Source: Fundidesulfovibrio putealis DSM 16056 (lineage in GTDB: Bacteria > Desulfobacterota > Desulfovibrionia > Desulfovibrionales > Desulfovibrionaceae). From it: a stretch of 64,000 bases of DNA. Each line of letters begins with the position of its first letter. Position 1 is the first letter of the stretch. Positions 61,848 through 64,000 of the stretch are shown piece after piece. A model generated the notes under the pieces. It did not search any database, was not told where the DNA came from, and saw only the letters and a list, made by a program, of their open reading frames with translations. Location of the stretch: the NCBI RefSeq assembly GCF_000429325.1, contig NZ_AUBQ01000006.1, forward strand, positions 62,001 to 126,000, read 5' to 3'. The position numbers and the translations under genes are program-made.

Positions 61848-62174
61848 GGCATTTCGCCCCGTCTTCATTTTGAGAGGTTTCCCCGGCGATTCAGGCCGTG
61901 TTGCGGGACAATTCAAAAAACAATCGCTTCTTTGTGCGCGCAATAACCCGCAATACTTGATCTATATATTCCTGATCGCCGATCAACGGCCGATAGTGAC
62001 TTTTTGAGATATGCAGGGTGCATTAATAAATACTTGGTATAGCGTCTAATTTTTACTCAGACAAAAGGGCATGTTCCTTGCTTCAAGATGGCAGAGCGCA
62101 TCATTTTGACAAGAAGATGGCTCATTTTTCCCGCGGTAATTCAGTAGTAACAATCAACCCTTGAGGACGTACCC

Positions 62175-63092
62175 ATGTTGATGAACGACACTATTGCTCG
62201 TGCTCTTTTTGGACGCAGTTGTGCCATTCGCGACCTTGATGACCCGCCAGGCCACCAGCTCAACCCGCCTGTGCACGATACGGAAGCTGCCGACTCCAAT
62301 ATGACAACCGAGGATCTGTACCGGATGCAACGCATGCAGAAGTCATCTCTGCTTGAAAGCAGGCTTGGGGGGATAGAGAATCCAAACATCAAGGCCGCCG
62401 AACATATCGAGGAATACAAACAGGCTTTCAGGCTCGTCCACGACGAGTACGCCGACAGCGGGTATGTCGAGCCTACTCCCGAGCATCCGTTCCACTACTC
62501 GGTCCACAGCTTCCTCCCGGAAACGCGCGTCTTCATTTTCCAGTCGCGCCGCCAAGTCCTGGCCACGCTGACCCAGATCTTCGACACAAACGGATTCGGG
62601 CTGCCCATGGACGCCCTCTACGGGAAGGAGCTCGACAACCTGCGGCGAAAAAATCGGCGGATAACGGAGCTGTCCGCCCTGGTAACATCCAGGCCGTTCC
62701 GCATGAGGAACCTCATACTGCACCTGTGCAAGGCCATGTTCGACCATTCGCGCGCCAGCCGCGTGGATGACATCTGCATCATGGTAAACCCCAAGCACCT
62801 GCGATTCTACACAAAGATCCTTCTGTTCGAGCAGTTCGGCCCCGAATTGTTTTACGAGAAGGTTCAGGCCCCGGCGATCCCCCTTCGCATAGACATGAAC
62901 CACATCGAGGAATGCTTGCAGGAAAAGTACGGGCGGTTCGGTCGGGCCGCGAACCTCCACGCCTTCTTCTGCGGCTCGGCCGACGCATCGGGGGGAGTGG
63001 GTCCCGTAGCTCGTGCGTTCGATATCCGCACTCCATCCCGGGACGTTCTGAGCTTCTTCCGCTGCCCCCAGGAGCACTCCCTGGCCGCGTAA
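62175..63092 (+). CDS. FeeM-like N-acyl amino acid synthase
   Basis: A 305-residue soluble protein. The middle and C-terminal part resemble the GNAT-fold N-acyl amino acid synthases (FeeM/NasA) related to autoinducer synthases: FRLVHDEYADSGYVEP, LHLCKAMFDHSRASRVDDICIMVNPKHLRFYTKILLFEQFGPELFYEKVQAPAIPL. These enzymes join a fatty acyl group from ACP to an amino acid. The first 55 residues are unlike the family core. GAGG is eight bases before the ATG. It is single, after an AT-rich leader. Product and purpose are inferred only. Confidence 0.7.
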   Translation: MLMNDTIARALFGRSCAIRDLDDPPGHQLNPPVHDTEAADSNMTTEDLYRMQRMQKSSLLESRLGGIENPNIKAAEHIEEYKQAFRLVHDEYADSGYVEPTPEHPFHYSVHSFLPETRVFIFQSRRQVLATLTQIFDTNGFGLPMDALYGKELDNLRRKNRRITELSALVTSRPFRMRNLILHLCKAMFDHSRASRVDDICIMVNPKHLRFYTKILLFEQFGPELFYEKVQAPAIPLRIDMNHIEECLQEKYGRFGRAANLHAFFCGSADASGGVGPVARAFDIRTPSRDVLSFFRCPQEHSLAA

Positions 63093-63132
63093 AATAACAG
63101 CGCAAGCAGTTCCATTCTGGCAGGCAGAACGG

Positions 63133-63172
63133 GGCAAAAGGCCTGAACGTTTCAACGTCCAGGCCTTTTGCC
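63133..63172. terminator. bidirectional terminator
   Basis: GGCAAAAGGCCTG (63133-63145) pairs with CAGGCCTTTTGCC (63160-63172), with an inner ACGT / ACGT stem. It serves the two convergent genes on either side. T-rich ends are present on both strands. Confidence 0.8.
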
Positions 63173-63220
63173 ATGATGGCCCGACAGAAGCGGGGGAAGA
63201 AGGAGGGCGCGACTCTGTTC

Positions 63221-63979
63221 TTACGGATTCTTCGCCAGGAAGGGGCAGAACGACAGGGCCGCCGCGCCAAGGCGCGTGGCGGCCCCGCGTCCTTCGTAGA
63301 GCACCAGCGGAGGGAGGGCGCGAAGCCCTGTTCCGGCGTTCTTGACGGCCTCCAGCAGCACCAGCCGCGCGGGTTCCTCCAGGCGTGAATGCACCATCCG
63401 CAGCCGTTTGGGCGCAAGCCTTGCCGCCTCGCATCCCGTCATCAATTCAGACAGCCGCTCAGCCGGGAACACCATGGCCAGGGCTCCCTTGTTGGCCAAT
63501 AGCCAGGACGCCGCAGCCAGGAAGTCCTGAAGGCTCCCCTGCGCCTCGAACCGGGCCTGGGTGCGCGATTCGTCCTGGCAGGAGAGGCCCGTGCCCAGCC
63601 TGCGGTAGGGGGGATTGGCCAGCGCCAGTCCGAAGGACTCCGGAGGTAGCACCTCGCGGATGCGCGTCACGTCTGCGGTCATGGCCGTGAAGCGGCCTGC
63701 GAGTCCGAGATGCGCGGCGTTGGCCGTGGCGGCCTGGGTCATGGCCGGGTCGATGTCCAGGCCCAGGGCCTCGCGCGGCGAGTCGTGGGCCAGCAGGGCG
63801 GCCAGGGCGGCCACGCCGCAGCCCGCGCCCAAATCGGCAATGCGGACGTTCTTCTTGGGGAGCACGAACGAGGCCAGCAGCAGCGGGTCCAGGGAGAACC
63901 GGTAGCCGTCCTCAGGCTGGAACAGGCCATTGGGGAAGGCCTCGCGCGCTTCCTGAACGCCGGGTGCGTCGCAGGTCAT
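63221..63979 (-). CDS. trmN6: tRNA1(Val) A37 N6-methyltransferase family protein
   Basis: Class I SAM methyltransferase of 252 residues related to E. coli TrmN6 (YfiC). It starts NGLFQPEDGYRFSLDPLLLASFV, which is typical, with ADLGAGCGVAALAALLA for SAM binding and the NPPY motif (ALANPPYRR) for base methylation. The target is predicted to be adenine 37 of valine tRNA. It begins 21 bases before the window end, so its upstream context cannot be seen. A ribosomal or other RNA target is possible. Confidence 0.85.
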   Translation of the reverse strand: MTCDAPGVQEAREAFPNGLFQPEDGYRFSLDPLLLASFVLPKKNVRIADLGAGCGVAALAALLAHDSPREALGLDIDPAMTQAATANAAHLGLAGRFTAMTADVTRIREVLPPESFGLALANPPYRRLGTGLSCQDESRTQARFEAQGSLQDFLAAASWLLANKGALAMVFPAERLSELMTGCEAARLAPKRLRMVHSRLEEPARLVLLEAVKNAGTGLRALPPLVLYEGRGAATRLGAAALSFCPFLAKNP

Positions 63980-64000
63980 GCGGGCTGCTCAGGCCGGGGT

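Overview
The window is GC-rich, densely coded chromosomal DNA from a bacterium that looks like a member of the Desulfovibrionaceae (Desulfovibrio or a close relative). The evidence is the mix of genes: rubredoxin with rubredoxin:oxygen oxidoreductase (Roo), cytochrome bd, a chemoreceptor with a c-type haem, a tetrahaem cytochrome, a tungsten-type aldehyde:ferredoxin oxidoreductase, an acetate uptake protein, futalosine-route menaquinone genes and a predicted selenoprotein. I see no rRNA or tRNA genes, no CRISPR array, no prophage and no insertion sequence.

Layout. 1-7.3 kb (minus): partial gmhB, a GT39-type membrane glycosyltransferase, mnmA and PEP synthase. 7.3-17.2 kb (minus): an orphan periplasmic binding protein, cydB-cydA behind an Rrf2-type regulator with a palindrome at its start, an acyltransferase, roo and rubredoxin with an unusual structured leader, a haem-binding chemoreceptor and a tetrahaem cytochrome c. 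These last blocks form an oxygen and redox response zone. 17.4-28.6 kb (mostly minus): purL, an HDOD/GGDEF signalling protein, polyprenyl diphosphate synthase, futalosine hydrolase, a 74-residue TusA-like protein with an in-frame UGA at the catalytic position, a nucleotide-sugar dehydrogenase, a DUF2065 protein (plus), menG/ubiE with a small gene before it, and a SatP-type acetate transporter.

28.7-45 kb: a DUF362 ferredoxin-like protein, a secreted charged protein, a large FtsX-type permease, a class II aldolase, trmJ, shikimate kinase, phosphofructokinase, a small Cys-rich protein, a two-gene rdgC locus, an ada-ogt-alkA alkylation repair operon, aldehyde:ferredoxin oxidoreductase, an unrecognised 310-residue protein and a receiver-TPR protein. 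45-64 kb: a MacA-like adaptor with phosphomannomutase, hflK-hflC, a small membrane protein, a CorA variant, secF-tatC, a MacB-like ABC ATPase and permease, btaA-btaB (betaine lipid), a DUF1800/DUF1501 secreted pair, an unrecognised protein, a FeeM-like N-acyl amino acid synthase and a tRNA1(Val) methyltransferase.

The strongest new signal is the predicted Sec-containing TusA-fold protein at 24926-25150. It has a clear ribosome-binding site, UGA at the position of the TusA active-site cysteine, a SECIS-like hairpin directly after it, and intact coding on both sides. Other points worth following are the structured leader before rubredoxin, the Rrf2 palindrome controlling cytochrome bd, the orphan SecF with an apparent extra membrane hairpin, the betaine-lipid genes in a sulfate-reducer background, and dispersed hairpin repeats.
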